A DNA stretch of 6,155 bases from an uncultured Porphyromonadaceae bacterium (GCA_900549445.1 UROS01000141.1:1-6155); one strand, 5' to 3'. Shown: positions 1 to 6,155, counted from the stretch's first letter. Translations and numbers: made by a program. The notes: a model not told the origin generated them from the letters alone.

Positions 1-32
1 CGTCGGCAGCGTCAGATGTGTATAAGAGACAG
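1..32. other. Residual Nextera (Tn5) sequencing adapter, not genomic
   Basis: Bases 14-32 are the 19-bp Tn5 mosaic end (AGATGTGTATAAGAGACAG), and bases 1-13 (CGTCGGCAGCGTC) are the rest of the Illumina Nextera read-1 adapter lacking only its first T. This is library-preparation sequence left at a contig end, not a natural transposon end. It contains an ATG at 16-18 that is in frame with the following gene and would add the false N-terminus MCIRDS. Genomic sequence begins at about base 33. Confidence 0.97.
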
Positions 33-1251
33 TAATAACATCATATATACCAACTTTTCGTGCGGCATGAGGGCCGTGATGGTGCAGCGCCCGGGCATAG
101 CGGAGCACTGCGGGTTTGCCATCAATGCCGGAAGCCGCGACGAGGACGAGGCACACCGCGGAATTTTTCATTTTGTGGAGCACACAATATTCAAAGGCAC
201 TTCCCGGCGCCGGGCGTGGAACATCATAAACTGCATGGAGGCGGTGGGCGGCGAGCTCAACGCCTACACCACGAAAGAGGAGACGATGGTCTACTCCACG
301 TTTCCCTCCGGAAATCTGCGCCGCGCCGTCGACCTGATGGCCGACATACTTGAAAATTCCTCGTTTCCCGAAGCTGAGATAGAGCGCGAGCGCGAAGTGG
401 TGGCTGATGAGATCGACACTTATCTCGATATTCCTTCGGAGGGAATTTTTGACGATTTCGACGATCTGATTTTCGCCGGTTCGCCACTCGGCCACAACAT
501 TCTCGGCGACCGCGAATCGCTGCGCGGCTTCACCTCTGAAGTGCTCCGCGATTATCTGACGCGGTTCTACACACCGGGGCAGATGGTATTTTTCTATTCC
601 GGTCCGGAGAAGCCCGAAAAGGTTGAAAGGATCGCGGCCGGGTGTCTGTCGACCTTCACCCGCCCGGACTGTCCGCGCCACAGGGTTACTCCCGCGGTGC
701 TGGCGCCATTTGACAGCGAGCGCGAACTCTCGACTCACCAGACCCACACTCTGACCGGCGCGCGGATCGGCGGACTCGGCAGTTCCGACCGTTTCGCCAT
801 GAACCTGCTCACCAACATACTTGGCGGCCCGGGCATGAATTCTCGGCTCAACGTGGCGTTGCGCGAGCGGCGTGGGTTAGTGTACTCTATCGACGCCGGC
901 ACGTCGCTGCTGAGCGACACCGGTCTGTTTACGATCTATTATGGCTGCGACCGCGAGGACAGCAGGCGCTGCCGCCGGCTCGTGGACGACATAATGCGCC
1001 GCGCGGCGGAAGAACCGGTGTCGCCCCGCGGACTCGCCGCGGCGAAAAAGCAGTATCTCGGGCAGCTCGCCGTGGCGTCGACCAACACCGAGCAGCAGAT
1101 ACTCTCTGCGGCGCGCTCCACACTTGTGCGGGGGCGCGCTCTGAACCGCGGGGAGGTAGCCGACGCAATCAGCGCCATAACCTCCGACGATATTGCGCGG
1201 GTGGCGTCGGCGCTTGTTCCCGACCGCCTTTCGACACTTACTTTTGTGTGA
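33..1251 (+). CDS. M16 (pitrilysin/MPP-like) zinc metallopeptidase, 5' end missing
   Basis: Predicted zinc-dependent peptidase of family M16, subfamily B type, which degrades peptides or unfolded proteins. Codons are counted here from the adapter ATG at base 16. The inverted zinc motif HxxEH is intact as HFVEH (residues 52-56, bases 169-183), and a Glu at residue 132 (in VVADEI) lies 76 residues after the last His, the family spacing for the third zinc ligand. The C-terminal half carries the usual M16 signature around GMNSRLNVALRERRGLVYSI (bases about 832-891). About 405 codons are genomic, close to the usual length of single-chain bacterial M16B proteins (about 400-430), so probably only a few N-terminal residues are lost. 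No signal peptide is visible, but the true start is missing, so location is uncertain. Such proteins work as homodimers or as pairs with a second M16 subunit; no partner gene is in view. It ends at TGA 1249-1251, convergent with the operon to its right. Confidence 0.9.
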
Positions 1252-1267
1252 AAAAAGAGAGGACAAT

Positions 1268-1309
1268 GCGATGTAGAGGTAAATGACTTGCTTCTACACC
1301 GCTTTATTT
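1268..1309 (+). terminator. Intrinsic terminator between convergent genes
   Basis: A 12-position stem pairs 1268-1279 (GCGATGTAGAGG) with 1291-1302 (CTTCTACACCGC) around an 11-nt loop. It has one A/C mismatch and one G-T wobble. TTTATTT follows directly at 1303-1309, as expected for termination of the M16 gene, whose stop is 17 bp upstream. Read on the minus strand, the same stem is followed after about 11 nt by a T-rich run (complement of the A tract at 1251-1256), so it may also end the EnvC-like operon, less ideally. Confidence 0.6.
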
Positions 1310-1337
1310 CCCCACTTGTTTTTTATGGCCACCTCTA

Positions 1338-2696
1338 TTATCTCACCCACTGTGTGGGGTTGAGTTTCTGGCGCTCGTTGCGGATTTCGAAATGAAGCAC
1401 GGCGCGCCCGGAGTTTTCGGAACCTGCCGTAATCATGCCGAGGTTCTGTCCGGCTTTCACGGTGTCGCCCTGCCTGACGGCTATATTGTCGAGTCCGGCG
1501 TAAATGGTTATGTACTTGCCGTGGCGCACCATTATGATGGAGTTGAAGCCCTCCTGACGGAAAATAGCGGAGACTTTTCCGCTGAAAACGGCGCGGGCGG
1601 CGGTGCCGGAGGCCACTTCGATGTCGATTCCGGAATTTTCGGTCTCCACGTTTGGAAGAGTGGGGTGTGGATGGCGTCCGAAGTGGCGCGTGATGCGGTA
1701 TTTGCCTGACACTGGGAAGAGCAGCCTACCTTTGTTTTCGGCAAAGGAGCCGGTAAGAGCCGAAGTGGCCTCGGCGGCGGTGTATTCCGGCGCCGGTTCG
1801 TTGCGGCGCACGGGTTCCGCCGGCTTCTGCGGCTGCTGTGCGGGCTTTGTGCCGGAATTCTGTTTCTTCTTCTCTTTGGCCGCGCGGGCTGCGGCACGTT
1901 CTTTCTCGGCGGCCTTGCGCTGCTCCTCGGCTATGATACGGTCGAGTTCACGGTCGAGCCTGCGGGCGCGGTTTTTCTGCTCCTTAAGAGTCCGGCGCAG
2001 CGCCGAATCTTCTTTCCGCAGGCCGGCAAGAAGGGTCTGTGCTTCATCGTGGTCGCGTGACATCTGCTTTTGCTTTATTCCGATCTGCCGGAGGGCTTCG
2101 TCGCTCTCGGCGTGCATTTTCGCCAAAGCGCTGCGGCGTTCGGCTATACGGTCGGTGGCCCGGCGGATTTTATCGGCTTTGCTTACGCGCCACCTGGAGT
2201 ATTGGCGGAGATAGCGCACCCGCTGCTGAGCTTCGCGGAAACTTCCTGCCGACAGAATGAAAGCCCAGGGCGAGAATGAACGGTAGTCGGGCTGCAGCTG
2301 CCGGAGCGCCCTGACGTAGGTAGCGCGCATCTGTTCGAGTTCCTCTTCGAGGGCGGTTACGGAGTCGCGGGCGGCAGCAGCCTGCGCCGAGAGAGTGTCG
2401 ATGCGGGCGTTGAGCCGGCTTATGGAAGCCTTGCCCGATTCGATGTTGCCGCTGAGTTCCTCGAGCCGTCCGAGCTGGCGGTTTATTTCGCGTGAGTTGG
2501 CTTTGATTTTATCGGAAGTCTCTGAAATCTGCCGCTGGGTCTGCTGCTTGTCGCGTTCCACCTTCTCCACCGAGCGCCGGCCCGACGCAGATGCCGCCGG
2601 GCGCTTTTTTTTCGCCCCGGCCGGAATAAAGCAGAGTGCCGCCGCGAGAATCAGCGCCGCCGCCCTGGAGAGTATGCGCAGTTTCCGGGAATCCAT
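1338..2696 (-). CDS. EnvC-like murein hydrolase activator: coiled coil plus degenerate M23/LytM domain
   Basis: Exported protein of 452 residues. Residues 1-28 are a signal peptide (basic start, hydrophobic core at 12-25, likely cleavage after AGA). Residues about 40-275 are rich in charged heptads and predict long coiled coils. A Pro/Gln/Lys-rich linker follows (about 276-306), then a C-terminal M23/LytM domain (about 327-452) ending in LHFEIR...LNPTQW. The three zinc and catalytic positions of active M23 enzymes look replaced: HxGxD reads NSGID (354-358), the usual Tyr-x-His reads YAG (399-401), and HxH reads VLH (433-435). This fits the EnvC class, which binds and activates N-acetylmuramyl-L-alanine amidases during daughter-cell separation rather than cutting peptidoglycan itself. 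That role is inferred; no amidase or ftsEX gene is in the window. It is the last gene of the dut operon, and its ATG shares one base with the stop of the upstream gene (TGATG), which suggests translational coupling. Confidence 0.88.
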   Translation of the reverse strand: MDSRKLRILSRAAALILAAALCFIPAGAKKKRPAASASGRRSVEKVERDKQQTQRQISETSDKIKANSREINRQLGRLEELSGNIESGKASISRLNARIDTLSAQAAAARDSVTALEEELEQMRATYVRALRQLQPDYRSFSPWAFILSAGSFREAQQRVRYLRQYSRWRVSKADKIRRATDRIAERRSALAKMHAESDEALRQIGIKQKQMSRDHDEAQTLLAGLRKEDSALRRTLKEQKNRARRLDRELDRIIAEEQRKAAEKERAAARAAKEKKKQNSGTKPAQQPQKPAEPVRRNEPAPEYTAAEATSALTGSFAENKGRLLFPVSGKYRITRHFGRHPHPTLPNVETENSGIDIEVASGTAARAVFSGKVSAIFRQEGFNSIIMVRHGKYITIYAGLDNIAVRQGDTVKAGQNLGMITAGSENSGRAVLHFEIRNERQKLNPTQWVR

Positions 2697-3550
2697 CAGA
2701 GTTCGGGTATTGCTTTGAGAAGCTTCGACGCCTCAATGCGGGTGTAGCCGCGGGGCACGGTCACTTTTCTCGAACTGCCGCCGTTCCATTTTGCTTTGTC
2801 GGGGCGAAGTTCCATCTCCGCCTCGATGGAATGCTTGCTGCCCGATGCCTTGACGGAGAGGGAGGAGGTGACGGAGCCGGCGGGAGTATCGGCGAGGTAT
2901 TCACCGTAGGAACATGTTATGGGCCGGCTTCCCACGGCGGCGCTGGTCGTGGCTATGCAGAGGGCGCCGTCGGGGATAGCAAAGCTATAGCTTACGTTCC
3001 GGGGCTGACGGACGGGTGCGAGGAACCAGTCGCCGGAGCCGCTGTCGATTCTGAACTTGCCGAGGTCTGATTTTCCCACGGCATTCTCGCCGAGCAGGAA
3101 TACATGACCCAGGATGAGATCCTGGAGGTTGCCGACGGTTGCGGGGAATCCGCCGAGGAGGTCGCTGACGCTCTCGGCAATGTAGTATTTATGCAATTTG
3201 TCGAGAGCGAGTATGGAATCACCGTTGATATACAGCACGGCCAATTCGAAACCAAGCATGCGCATGGATATTGTTATGTCCTCGCCGCGGGTCATGGTGA
3301 GCGTGCCGGAGGCGCTTAGACGCTTGGGCGAACGGAGCTTCACACTCAGGGGCATCGAGAGTGATGTCCAGTCGTTGCGGTAGGTCGACAGGAGAGCCTC
3401 GGCGGCTCCCTTAGTGGCCGGAGCCGGTGTCTGAGCGCCGGGGGTGGGGGCGGCTCCCTGCTTTGAAGAACCGCACGACGCTGCGAGCGCTGCGGTGATT
3501 ATTATAAGCATGGCCGCAAAAAATTGCGGCATAATGTGATGACGGTTCAT
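2696..3550 (-). CDS. DUF4292-like lipoprotein
   Basis: Protein of 284 residues with a lipoprotein signal peptide: hydrophobic run at about 10-24, then LAASC with the lipidated Cys at 26, followed by a Ser/Pro/Ala/Thr-rich linker to about residue 47. The mature part (about 50-284) has the alternating beta-strand pattern and the SVKLRSPKRLSASGTLTM and ISMRMLGFELAVLYINGDSI segments that I associate with the Bacteroidetes family DUF4292. That family has no established function; I believe it has a LolA/LolB-like lipid-binding fold, but cannot check this here. Residues after Cys26 (GSSKQ) are not acidic, so the usual Bacteroidetes signal for surface display is absent and the protein probably faces the periplasm. 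The ATG at 3550 lies 5 bp after the TPR gene stop; Met7 (base 3532) is a possible alternative start that would still leave a signal peptide. The family call is by pattern recognition only. Confidence 0.75.
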   Translation of the reverse strand: MNRHHIMPQFFAAMLIIITAALAASCGSSKQGAAPTPGAQTPAPATKGAAEALLSTYRNDWTSLSMPLSVKLRSPKRLSASGTLTMTRGEDITISMRMLGFELAVLYINGDSILALDKLHKYYIAESVSDLLGGFPATVGNLQDLILGHVFLLGENAVGKSDLGKFRIDSGSGDWFLAPVRQPRNVSYSFAIPDGALCIATTSAAVGSRPITCSYGEYLADTPAGSVTSSLSVKASGSKHSIEAEMELRPDKAKWNGGSSRKVTVPRGYTRIEASKLLKAIPEL

Positions 3551-3555
3551 AAAGC

Positions 3556-5301
3556 TTACTTGTAAAAATACGTCTTATGGCGGACTTTCCGTTTCAGCAG
3601 GTCGTTGTCGGGGTCGAGCTTCAGGGCTTTCTCCCAGAACTTCACTGCTCCGTCGGGGTCGCCGTTCATGAAATAGATGTCGCCGGCATGCTCGAAAATG
3701 TCGCTCGAGGGGTCGTCGGTAAGTTCGATAGCTCTGTCGATGGCCGCTTTTGCCTCAGGGTATTCCTTTTTCTTGAAAAGCACCCATGCGTAGGTGTCCT
3801 GCGATGTCGGCTCGTCGGTATGCACCGCAACCACCTGAGTAATCAGCTCCATAGCCTTGTCGAGGTCGCGTCCCTCGCAGGCGAGATAATAGGCGCAGTT
3901 GTTGAGGGCGGTGTAGTTTTCGGGGTTATATAGAATTGCGCGCTCGTAGTAGACGAAAGCACTGTCCTTGTTGCCGTCGATGTAGAAATTGTCGCCCATA
4001 GATGTATACAGGCGCGACAGGAATTCCACGTCGCTGCTGTCGCCGAGCTTAAGCGCTTCCTCATATTCCTTGCGGGAGTCGGCCGATTTGTCGAGCTGGG
4101 CATATATGCTGCCGAGCATCAGATGCAGTTCGGGGTCTGACGGGAAATAGCGGAGAGCGCGCTGTGCGGCTTTTCCGGCATTTTCGTAGTCCTGTACCTG
4201 TAGGTAAAGCGAAACGAGCATCTGCCACCCTTCCTTGTCGTCGGGTTCGATGTCGAGGGCGAGTTCAGACTGCTCGGCCGCTCCTGCATAGTCGCGGGTG
4301 ACGATGAGGTATCGCGAGAACATGTCGTGGATGTCGTGTTCGTGGGGATGCTGGTCGATGAGCACTTCGAAGAGTTCCCGGATGCGAGGCTGCTCGGTGG
4401 AATCGCTGTACATTTCCTCGATGTAGCCTTTCATCATGGCGAGTTTGGTGGTGACGTCGAGGCTCTCTTTCTTGAGGGCGTTGAATATCTCACGGTCGTA
4501 ACCGGCCGAATCGCCAATAGCGTTGTAGTAGTTGGCGCGCGAGTAGAAGGCGAGGCCGCTTGTGGAGTCGGTGGCGCATGCGCGGTTGTAGAATATGAGG
4601 GCGGAGTCGCGGTTCTGGAACATTGTGAAGATATCTCCGGCGAAAACGTTGAACTCCACGCTTGAAGGCGACGATGCAAGCAGCGATTTCAGTTCGCTGA
4701 AGATGGCGGGAGTGTCGGCCTCCTGATAGAAAAGCTGGATTTTTTTTGAGGACAGGGCGATGCTTTTGCCGTCGACAGCCTCGAGCGAATCGTAGATTTC
4801 AACGGCCCGGCGTATGCTTGCGGTGTCGGATGTCGATCCGAGCACGTCGGCGTATTTAAAGGTAAGTTCTTCTTTTTCAGGAAACCGGTTGTGGAGGCGG
4901 TTCCACATGCCGAGAGCTTCGGTGCGGTTGCCTACGCGCTCGTTGAGCAGTGCGTAGTGAACGCCCGAAATATAGTCGTCGGGGTTGAAATTCACGTAAT
5001 CGCGCCACATCCGGATGCCTCTGTCGACTTCGGCGGAATCGCCGCGCGAAAGCGAGAGCACGAACGATGCGAGTTCCGCGCCGATTTCAACGTCGGAAGG
5101 CTTGAGCTCGTAGGCGCGCTGCAGCAGTTCAAACGTTGCGTCCGGTTTGCCGAGAGCCTTGCAGCGCAGGGCCTCGAGATAGAGGTAGTCGGCCTTGCGC
5201 TCGTCGGCAGTCTCCGACGGCTGACGGTTGCGCGAGCCGCCTGCAAGTGCGGTAAGCACGAGAATTGCCGTGAGTATGTAGAATGAAAATCCTGTTTTCA
5301 T
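3556..5301 (-). CDS. Exported tetratricopeptide-repeat protein
   Basis: Protein of 581 residues, nearly all helical repeats. Residues 1-20 form an N-terminal hydrophobic segment (FYILTAILVLTALA) without a lipobox Cys, so it is either cleaved by signal peptidase I near ALAGG or kept as a membrane anchor; the protein should face the periplasm. A TPR unit lies at about 37-70. After a less regular middle, seven consecutive TPR-like units run from about 322 to 567, with typical endings such as ALDIEPDD, ALRYFPSD, AILYNPEN and ALKLDPDN. TPR arrays are scaffolds for protein-protein contacts, and no catalytic domain is visible. Its place between dut and a lipoprotein and EnvC-like pair suggests an envelope assembly or cell-wall role, which is inference from context. 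The gaps of 6 bp to dut and 5 bp to the next gene leave no room for separate promoters or a strong Shine-Dalgarno site. Confidence 0.9.
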   Translation of the reverse strand: MKTGFSFYILTAILVLTALAGGSRNRQPSETADERKADYLYLEALRCKALGKPDATFELLQRAYELKPSDVEIGAELASFVLSLSRGDSAEVDRGIRMWRDYVNFNPDDYISGVHYALLNERVGNRTEALGMWNRLHNRFPEKEELTFKYADVLGSTSDTASIRRAVEIYDSLEAVDGKSIALSSKKIQLFYQEADTPAIFSELKSLLASSPSSVEFNVFAGDIFTMFQNRDSALIFYNRACATDSTSGLAFYSRANYYNAIGDSAGYDREIFNALKKESLDVTTKLAMMKGYIEEMYSDSTEQPRIRELFEVLIDQHPHEHDIHDMFSRYLIVTRDYAGAAEQSELALDIEPDDKEGWQMLVSLYLQVQDYENAGKAAQRALRYFPSDPELHLMLGSIYAQLDKSADSRKEYEEALKLGDSSDVEFLSRLYTSMGDNFYIDGNKDSAFVYYERAILYNPENYTALNNCAYYLACEGRDLDKAMELITQVVAVHTDEPTSQDTYAWVLFKKKEYPEAKAAIDRAIELTDDPSSDIFEHAGDIYFMNGDPDGAVKFWEKALKLDPDNDLLKRKVRHKTYFYK

Positions 5302-5307
5302 AAGAAA

Positions 5308-5751
5308 TCAGCTGATGCCGGTATGGCCGAAAGCACCGTCGCCACGCTTGGTCTCATCGAGACGCTCCGCCGGCTCCCAGTCGACGCGCACGTATTCTTT
5401 CACAACCATCTGGGCAATGCGCTCGCCGTCGGTAACGGTAAAGGGTTCGTTAGAAAGATTGATCATAATCACGCCTATTTCGCCCCTGTAATCGGAATCG
5501 ACAGTGCCGGGGGTATTTACGAGCGAGATGCCTTTTTTCAGGGCGAGGCCGCTGCGGGGGCGGATCTGACACTCGTAACCGTGGGGCAGTTCAATGCGCA
5601 ATCCGGTAGGAATCAGCGCCCTTTCGAGGGGTTGGAGTGTAATCGGTTCGGAAAGACAGGCCCGTATGTCCATCCCGGCGGCTGAAGGGGTTTCATAAGC
5701 GGGCAGTTCGTGTCCGGATCTGTTTATGATTTTGACCTTTATTCGTTCCAT
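5308..5751 (-). CDS. dut: dUTP diphosphatase (dUTPase), trimeric type
   Basis: Hydrolyses dUTP to dUMP and pyrophosphate (EC 3.6.1.23) in the cytoplasm, keeping uracil out of DNA and supplying dUMP for thymidylate synthesis. At 147 residues it has the normal length, and all five motifs are visible in order: I AGMDIRA (25-31); II RPRSGLALKKGI (64-75, with Ser67); III GTVDSDYRGE (82-91, with catalytic Asp85 and uracil-side Tyr88); IV GERIAQ (109-114); V RGDGAFGHTG (136-145, with Phe141 that closes over the substrate). Motif V has Ala140 where Gly is usual, a mild change not expected to abolish activity. The enzyme is a homotrimer with shared active sites. The ATG at 5751 gives the expected N-terminus (MERIKVKIIN) ahead of motif I. 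It is the first gene of the four-gene minus-strand operon and has about 350 bp of gene-free DNA upstream. Confidence 0.97.
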   Translation of the reverse strand: MERIKVKIINRSGHELPAYETPSAAGMDIRACLSEPITLQPLERALIPTGLRIELPHGYECQIRPRSGLALKKGISLVNTPGTVDSDYRGEIGVIMINLSNEPFTVTDGERIAQMVVKEYVRVDWEPAERLDETKRGDGAFGHTGIS

Positions 5752-5785
5752 TTGGTTGAAAGTTAAATAGTTGAGGCGAATAGTG

Positions 5786-5807
5786 GCGGCAGAGCGCTCC
5801 TCTGCGC
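5786..5807 (-). promoter_or_regulatory. Stem-loop in the probable dut leader
   Basis: GCAGAG (5789-5794) pairs with CTCTGC (5800-5805) around a 5-nt loop. Two more G-C pairs (5786-5787 with 5806-5807) extend the stem if base 5788 is bulged, giving 8 bp. It sits about 35 nt upstream of the dut ATG, so it would be in the leader RNA if the promoter candidate upstream is right. No U-tract follows, so it is not an intrinsic terminator. A role in mRNA stability or translation is only a guess. Confidence 0.35.
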
Positions 5808-5832
5808 TTACATACCATACCTAATTAACACA

Positions 5833-5864
5833 CGAAATTACAATTTTTCTTCGGATTTGAGAAA
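5833..5864 (-). promoter_or_regulatory. Candidate Bacteroidetes-type promoter for the dut operon
   Basis: On the minus strand, TAATTTCG (5840-5833) matches the Bacteroidetes -7 consensus TAnnTTTG at all but one base. TTTC (5864-5861), 20 nt upstream, resembles the -33 TTTG element. A start near 5826 would give a leader of about 75 nt before dut. Both elements are imperfect and the region is AT-rich, so chance matches are likely; position and spacing are the main support. Confidence 0.35.
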
Positions 5865-5881
5865 TATTTTTAGAACAGCCG

Positions 5882-5910
5882 GTTTTTTTACAGAAAAAAC
5901 GAATGCATTC
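5882..5910. repeat. A/T inverted repeat abutting a 10-bp palindrome
   Basis: GTTTTTT (5882-5888) and AAAAAAC (5894-5900) form a perfect 7-bp inverted repeat around TACAG. The next ten bases, GAATGCATTC (5901-5910), are a perfect palindrome. The pair lies about 20-50 bp upstream of the -33 element of the dut promoter candidate, where regulator binding or bent A-tract DNA could act. Its function is unknown; the palindrome overlaps the edge of hairpin repeat A. Confidence 0.5.
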
Positions 5911-5952
5911 ACAGGTGTATTTCGCGGTGGGCGTGAAGAATCACGCCCGTAC
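5905..5952. repeat. REP-like hairpin repeat, copy A
   Basis: The core is a perfect 8-bp stem GGGCGTGA (5929-5936) / TCACGCCC (5941-5948) with loop AGAA. It is preceded by a conserved flank (GCAT, GTGT, then TTCGCGG) and followed by C-GTAC. A second copy lies with its core 104 bp to the right in the same orientation. No U-tract follows on either strand, so it is not a standard terminator. It resembles short repetitive extragenic palindromes; whether it is abundant in the genome cannot be seen from one window. Confidence 0.6.
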
Positions 5953-6012
5953 AAACTCTTTGGCAAATTAATTGCATCTGTCCGGGTCGGGCACCCATGT
6001 TTTTTTGTCGGA

Positions 6013-6056
6013 GCATGTAGTGTTGACTCGGCGGGCGCTAAGTATAGCGCCCCTAC
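6013..6056. repeat. REP-like hairpin repeat, copy B
   Basis: The core is a perfect 8-bp stem GGGCGCTA (6033-6040) / TAGCGCCC (6045-6052) with loop AGTA. The flanks parallel copy A: GCAT (6013-6016), GTGT (6020-6024 area), a CTCGGC segment and a trailing CCTAC. Two inner stem bases differ from copy A (TG against CT) and both are matched by changes in the other arm, so the pairing is kept. Confidence 0.6.
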
Positions 6057-6101
6057 TGATTAGCAACATGTTATGCAATAGCGTATGTGTGACGCTGAGA
6101 T

Positions 6102-6155
6102 TTAATCGTCGAAGACGCAGCCGCTGTGGTCAAGCGGCGGGAGGCCGTAGTATGC
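6102..6155 (-). CDS. 3' end of an unidentified gene, cut by the window edge
   Basis: The last 17 codons of a minus-strand frame, ending at TAA (6104-6102), read AYYGLPPLDHSGCVFDD. Fourteen of the 17 codons end in G or C (for example TAC TAC GGC CTC CCG), like the confirmed genes here and unlike the adjoining intergenic DNA. This supports a real gene end. The product cannot be recognised from so short a piece. It is upstream of dut in the same direction, but the 350-bp gap makes co-transcription with the dut operon doubtful. Confidence 0.5.
   Translation of the reverse strand, partial: AYYGLPPLDHSGCVFDD

Larger units (their letters stand above)
5752..6101. other. Gene-free region upstream of dut
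   Basis: This 350-bp stretch lies between the stop of the right-edge gene and the dut start. Its part nearest dut (about 5821-5900) is AT-rich, unlike the GC-rich genes around it. Reading toward dut on the minus strand it holds: hairpin repeat B, hairpin repeat A, a 10-bp palindrome, an A/T stem, a promoter candidate and a leader hairpin, each listed separately where supported. I find no convincing coding sequence, tRNA or riboswitch in it. An open frame on the plus strand at 5857-6063 runs through the repeats and has no coding character. Confidence 0.7.

Noticed and set aside
14..32. Tn5/IS50 mosaic end as a natural transposon end
   Set aside because: It is joined to the Illumina read-1 adapter tail at the very edge of the sequence, so it is library adapter.
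1274..1337. Inverted repeat TAGAGGT / ACCTCTA
   Set aside because: Only 7 bp with about 50 bases between; the local stem at 1268-1302 competes and is much better.
1603..2214. Long plus-strand open frame opposite the EnvC-like gene
   Set aside because: It is antisense to a well-supported gene, and its Arg/Ser/Ala-rich translation is typical of a shadow frame in GC-rich DNA.
6023..6048. TTGACT and TATAGC resembling a sigma70 promoter on the plus strand
   Set aside because: The spacer is only 14 bp, Bacteroidetes use a different consensus, and the -10 part lies inside hairpin B.
5929..6052. Hairpins A and B as a CRISPR array or as terminators
   Set aside because: There are only two diverged units without a regular repeat-spacer pattern, and neither is followed by a T-tract.
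5857..6063. Plus-strand open frame of 68 codons
   Set aside because: It runs through the A/T stem and both hairpin repeats, starts in AT-rich DNA and shows no protein-like composition.
6080..6096. AGCGT/ACGCT hairpin as terminator of the right-edge gene
   Set aside because: The stem is only 5 bp with a 7-nt loop and no T-tract follows on the minus strand.

Overview
The window reads as a contig end from a fairly GC-rich member of the Bacteroidales, possibly a gut Muribaculaceae or a relative. This rests on gene content (a DUF4292-type lipoprotein, an EnvC-like M23 protein, a TPR protein and dUTPase in one tight operon), on gene starts without clear Shine-Dalgarno sequences, and on GC-rich genes beside AT-rich intergenic DNA. 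It is inferred from family knowledge; there is no marker gene to fix the taxon.

Left edge: bases 1-32 are not genomic. They match the Illumina Nextera read-1 adapter, including the 19-bp Tn5 mosaic end at 14-32. The adapter supplies a false ATG in frame with an M16-family zinc peptidase on the plus strand (33-1251), whose true start is lost. This gene converges on the minus-strand operon, and a stem-loop terminator (about 1268-1309) lies between them.

Middle: four minus-strand genes are transcribed right to left as one unit: dut (5751-5308), a secreted TPR protein (5301-3556), a DUF4292-like lipoprotein (3550-2696) and an EnvC-like protein with coiled coil and M23 domain (2696-1338). The gaps are 6 bp, 5 bp and a 1-bp stop/start overlap. 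One gene cleans the dNTP pool; the other three carry export signals and probably act at the cell envelope, the last most likely as a regulator of peptidoglycan hydrolases rather than an enzyme.

Right edge: about 350 bp without a gene (5752-6101) precedes dut. It holds a weak Bacteroidetes-type promoter candidate, a leader hairpin, an A/T stem next to a 10-bp palindrome, and two diverged copies of a REP-like hairpin repeat whose stems differ by paired, compensating changes. The end of another minus-strand gene (6155-6102) closes the window.

I see no CRISPR array, phage, insertion sequence, toxin-antitoxin pair or defence system. The most interesting points are the paired hairpin repeats and the linkage of dut to envelope genes; I do not claim a new system.
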